Below, in pieces: positions 5,495 through 7,689 of a stretch of DNA of 7,689 nucleotides. The translations under genes and the position numbers were made by a program. The notes beneath the pieces were generated by a model. The model had not been told where the DNA came from and did not search any database. It saw nothing but the letters and a program-made list of their open reading frames with translations. Origin of the DNA: CAYMST01 sp964393115 (GTDB taxonomy: Bacteria > Bacteroidota > Bacteroidia > Cytophagales > Cyclobacteriaceae); the NCBI GenBank assembly GCA_964393115.1, contig CAYMST010000229.1, forward strand, positions 1-7,689, in the 5' to 3' direction. Each line of letters begins with the position of its first letter. Position 1 is the first letter of the stretch.

Positions 5495-6567
5495 TGAATT
5501 ACAAGATTGTAAATATTAATACTTCCGCCAAGTCACTACCGGGAGCCTCTATTCTTATCATCTACACTGGAGGTACTTTTGGTATGGTCAAAGATGATTC
5601 AGGTGCCTTGGCACCATTTAACTTTGGTCATGTGATCGAAAGAATTCCTGAACTGAAAAACTTGGAAGTTGGCATTACGGTAATTTCTTTCCCAAAGCCA
5701 GCTGATTCTTCAAATGTAAATATCGACCACTGGGTAGACTTGGGTTATATCATTTTTGAAAACTATCATCAATATGATGGTTTTGTGATTTTGCATGGTA
5801 CCGATACAATGGCTTACAGCGCAAGCGCTCTTAGTTTTATGCTGCAAGGTCTAGATAAGCCGGTTATCTTTACGGGTGCTCAATTGCCTATTGGTGCGAT
5901 TCGGTCGGATGCAAGGGAAAACCTTATGACATCTATTGAATTGGCCTCGAAAACTGGGGAGGACGGAAAGCCAGTCATTCAAGAAGTAGGATTATATTTT
6001 AATCATTATTTGCTAAGGGGTAACCGGTCACAGAAGCTTCGGAGTAGTACGTTTGCTGCTTTCGAGTCAGAAACATATCCCTATCTGGCTCAATCTGGAG
6101 TGTCTATTGAGTTCAACGATGCAGCCATTGTAAGAAGTAAGTCCAAAAGAAAGCTTAAGTTATACAAGCAATTTGATCCTAACGTTGCTGTACTCAAATT
6201 ATATCCTGGTCTTACCAAAAACTTTATAGAGTATTTTTTTAATAATCCAGATTTAAAAGGCGTGATTCTGGAAACGTATGGATCAGGAAATACTACGAAT
6301 GCTGATTGGTTTCTTGAATTATTGGACAAAGCTCACAAGCGTGAAATTTTGCTCTTTAATGTGTCGCAGTGTATTGGTGGCAAGGTGATTCAAGGGCGGT
6401 ACGAAACAAGCAAAAGACTCGCTGATCTTGGCGTAATTGGAGGTAGTGATATTACCACAGAGGCGGCCATAACTAAGATGATGCATTTGTTGGGGAATTA
6501 TGATGGCTTCAATGAGCTCAAAGTGAGACTAATAAGTCCTATATGTGGTGAAATGAGCGAATTTTGA
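5494..6567 (+). CDS. ansA: Type I (cytoplasmic) L-asparaginase
   Basis: This enzyme hydrolyses L-asparagine to aspartate and ammonia. At 357 residues with no signal peptide, it fits the cytoplasmic type I class (E. coli AnsA, low affinity) rather than the secreted type II. Catalytic residues are all present: nucleophile T25 in YTGGTFGM, the substrate-binding S72 region in PADSSNV, T103-D104 in LHGTDTMAYSA, and the general-base lysine K181 in RGNRSQK. The C-terminal small domain contains SQCIGGKV (291-298) and LGVIGGSDITTEAAITK, similar to the AnsA region that forms the effector asparagine site, so allosteric control is possible but not proved. It ends with the typical CGEMS-like tail. The ATG overlaps the tatD stop, with AAGG 5 bases upstream as a plausible ribosome site. 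No terminator is evident downstream, only a weak AT-only inverted repeat at 6576-6594. Confidence 0.95.
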   Translation: MNYKIVNINTSAKSLPGASILIIYTGGTFGMVKDDSGALAPFNFGHVIERIPELKNLEVGITVISFPKPADSSNVNIDHWVDLGYIIFENYHQYDGFVILHGTDTMAYSASALSFMLQGLDKPVIFTGAQLPIGAIRSDARENLMTSIELASKTGEDGKPVIQEVGLYFNHYLLRGNRSQKLRSSTFAAFESETYPYLAQSGVSIEFNDAAIVRSKSKRKLKLYKQFDPNVAVLKLYPGLTKNFIEYFFNNPDLKGVILETYGSGNTTNADWFLELLDKAHKREILLFNVSQCIGGKVIQGRYETSKRLADLGVIGGSDITTEAAITKMMHLLGNYDGFNELKVRLISPICGEMSEF

Positions 6568-6665
6568 GTCTCGGTAAATTTATTTTCAAAATTTGCATAT
6601 AGTTGAATTTCTTGTTTGATTTGTTCCGAGAGGTCAAAATGCAGTGGCTTTCCAAAGTGAAGATA

Positions 6666-6756
6666 GGAGAGGTGGCCGAGTGGTTGAAGGCGCACGCCTG
6701 GAAAGTGTGTATACGGGTATCCTCCTGTATCGAGGGTTCGAATCCCTCTCTCTCCG
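6666..6756 (+). tRNA. tRNA-Ser, anticodon GGA
   Basis: A complete class II tRNA. The acceptor stem GGAGAGG (6666-6672) pairs with TCTCTCC (6749-6755), with one G-U pair, and the discriminator base is G (6756), as expected for serine. The D stem is GCC/GGC, and the anticodon stem CACGC (6693-6697) pairs with GTGTG (6705-6709). The loop CTGGAAA places the anticodon GGA at 6700-6702, reading UCC and UCU. A long variable arm, ATACGGG (6711-6717) with CCTGTAT (6724-6730), is diagnostic for tRNA-Ser. The T arm is GAGGG-TTCGAAT-CCCTC (6732-6748). CCA is not encoded, so it must be added after transcription. No exact Bacteroidota promoter match lies in the 98 bases upstream. Confidence 0.98.
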
Positions 6757-6818
6757 CGACAAATAATGTTAAGATTAATTGTAACACTAAATATTGATTG
6801 AAAACTGATAAATTGATT

Positions 6819-7649
6819 ATGAAAAAGCTATTTGCCCTATTGTTGCTTGGTGCAATCTCTTTTACGAGTTTTTCTACGTATGCTCAGGAAGAAGAAATCG
6901 CTAGCGAAGAAAGCACTGAAGTTTCTGCGGATGATTCAGTAGCTGTTGAGGAAGAAGAAGTTGTAGAAGAAGTTGTTGCTGAAGAGGAAGAAGCTGAGCC
7001 TGTTTCAGATCAATCTATCCACCAAGTTATCAAAACGAAGTTCATCGAAGGTGGTTGGCAGTTTATGGGTGTCGTACTTCTTTGTTTGATTTTTGGTCTT
7101 GCTATTGCAATCGAAAGGATCATTACATTGAATCTTGCTTCTACGAACAACAAGAAACTATTGGCTAAAGTGGAGGAAGCTTTATCTAGTGGTGGTGTTG
7201 AGTCGGCCAAAGAAGTTAGTCGAAACAGCCCTGGACCTGTAGCGTCTATATTCGTTCAAGGTTTAATGAGATATACCGAGGGTATTGAGGTAGTCGAAAA
7301 ATCGATCATAGCTTATGGTTCTGTTGAAATGGGCCGATTAGAAAGAGGTATGGTATGGATATCATTATTTATTTCTCTTGCCCCTATGTTAGGATTTATG
7401 GGTACTGTAATTGGTATGATTGAGGCATTTGATGCTATCGCAGCTGCAGGAGATGTATCACCAGCTTTGGTTGCAGATGGTATTAAGAAAGCACTTTTAA
7501 CCACAGTGGCTGGTTTGATTGTAGCGGTAATTCTTCAATTATTCTATAACTACCTTATTTCAAAAATCGATTCGATCGTAAACTCAATGGAAGATGCTTC
7601 TATTTCTTTCGTTGATCTTTTAGTAAAGCACAAACTTGCAGGTAATTAA
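6819..7649 (+). CDS. MotA/TolQ/ExbB proton-channel family protein with signal peptide and acidic linker
   Basis: This inner-membrane protein forms, with an ExbD/TolR partner, a proton-motive-force-driven motor that energises TonB-dependent uptake or envelope processes. ATG at 6819 is the preferred start because it begins a classic signal peptide (MKKLFALLLL...TYA, residues 1-22, cleavage likely after A22). The in-frame TTG at 6798 would add seven polar residues in front. Residues 24-64 are very acidic (20 of 41 are Asp or Glu). The core has TM1 (about 80-99), a cytoplasmic domain (100-178), TM2 (about 178-200, with APMLGFMGTVIGM) and TM3 (about 222-246, with ALLTTVAGLIVAV). T196 and T229 are the probable equivalents of the channel-lining threonines of ExbB. 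A cleaved signal followed by a periplasmic N-terminus agrees with the N-out topology of ExbB. It lies 62 bases after the tRNA, with no clear promoter. The partner exbD is not in the window, so ExbB and TolQ cannot be told apart. Confidence 0.92.
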   Translation: MKKLFALLLLGAISFTSFSTYAQEEEIASEESTEVSADDSVAVEEEEVVEEVVAEEEEAEPVSDQSIHQVIKTKFIEGGWQFMGVVLLCLIFGLAIAIERIITLNLASTNNKKLLAKVEEALSSGGVESAKEVSRNSPGPVASIFVQGLMRYTEGIEVVEKSIIAYGSVEMGRLERGMVWISLFISLAPMLGFMGTVIGMIEAFDAIAAAGDVSPALVADGIKKALLTTVAGLIVAVILQLFYNYLISKIDSIVNSMEDASISFVDLLVKHKLAGN

Positions 7650-7678
7650 TATTGACTGCTACTGTGATATAAGTAATT

Positions 7679-7689
7679 ATGGATAAGAT
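7679..7689 (+). CDS. Possible first codons of the next gene (cut off by window)
   Basis: ATG GAT AAG at 7679-7687 begins a frame that runs to the window end, 29 bases after the stop of the ExbB/TolQ gene. ExbB/TolQ genes are usually followed by co-transcribed partner genes such as exbD, so a start here is plausible. Only three codons are visible, no Shine-Dalgarno precedes them, and the product cannot be named. Confidence 0.25.

Noticed and set aside
6090..6329. Minus-strand open frame inside the asparaginase gene
   Set aside because: It is an antisense shadow with no family resemblance, and the sense frame is secure.
6576..6594. AAATTT ... AAATTT repeat after the asparaginase as a terminator
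   Set aside because: The stem is made only of A and T in AT-rich sequence and is not followed by a T-run, so it is too weak to call.
6539..6787. Minus-strand open frame with the sequence REGFEPSI across the tRNA
   Set aside because: This is the well-known false protein produced by reading a tRNA gene in antisense. The frame covers the intact tRNA-Ser and has no other protein-like features.
6603..6797. Plus-strand open frame of 64 codons spanning the tRNA
   Set aside because: It is a translation of the tRNA-Ser gene plus flanks (VAEWLKAHAWK is the tRNA 5' half). It is not a real gene.
6798..6818. TTG at 6798 as the start of the ExbB/TolQ gene
   Set aside because: It would place seven polar residues before a textbook signal peptide that begins at the ATG at 6819.
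7010..7504. Two minus-strand open frames inside the ExbB/TolQ gene
   Set aside because: They are antisense to conserved membrane segments and have no start signals or motifs.

Overview
The window looks like a stretch of chromosomal backbone from a member of the Bacteroidota, most likely Cytophagales-like (marine or soil gliding-type relatives). The evidence is moderate-to-low GC, weak or absent Shine-Dalgarno sequences, several exact matches to the Bacteroidota promoter -7 element TAnnTTTG, and protein sequences (GreA, RuvC, an ExbB/TolQ protein with a signal peptide and acidic linker) typical of that phylum. The taxonomic call is inference from recognition, not from a search. I see no mobile element, CRISPR array, phage gene or integration site.

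Layout. Bases 1-839 hold the 3' part of greA (transcript cleavage factor) overlapping a HIT-family nucleotide hydrolase gene by 8 bases. ruvC (849-1406, minus strand) converges on them. It then diverges, across only 19 bases, from a tightly packed plus-strand operon (1426-4664): a membrane family-2 glycosyltransferase, an 87-residue acidic winged-helix-like protein, a SpoIIE/PP2C-type phosphatase with a GAF-like N-terminal half, and a NodB-type polysaccharide deacetylase. The first three are joined by ATGA stop/start overlaps. The fourth begins with TTG 4 bases after the phosphatase stop. After a 59-base gap with a good promoter candidate come tatD and a type I (cytoplasmic) asparaginase, overlapping by one base. 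A complete tRNA-Ser(GGA) follows at 6666-6756, then a MotA/TolQ/ExbB proton-channel protein (6819-7649). The last bases may hold the start of one further gene.

How the genes may work together. The part that most resembles a coherent pathway is the four-gene cassette. A processive-type GT2 enzyme plus a carbohydrate deacetylase is the NodC/NodB or PgaC/PgaB type of pairing. Co-translation with a PP2C phosphatase and a possible small regulator suggests that making or modifying a glycan could be tied to a phosphorylation signal. This is a hypothesis from gene order and motifs. The other genes are ordinary housekeeping functions: transcription fidelity, recombination, DNA/RNA quality control, amino acid metabolism, translation and energy coupling.

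Start codons deserve attention. ruvC and the deacetylase gene cannot start at ATG without losing catalytic motifs, so both need TTG or GTG. The ExbB/TolQ gene should instead be shortened from an upstream TTG to the ATG at 6819. No intergenic stretch exceeds 100 bases.
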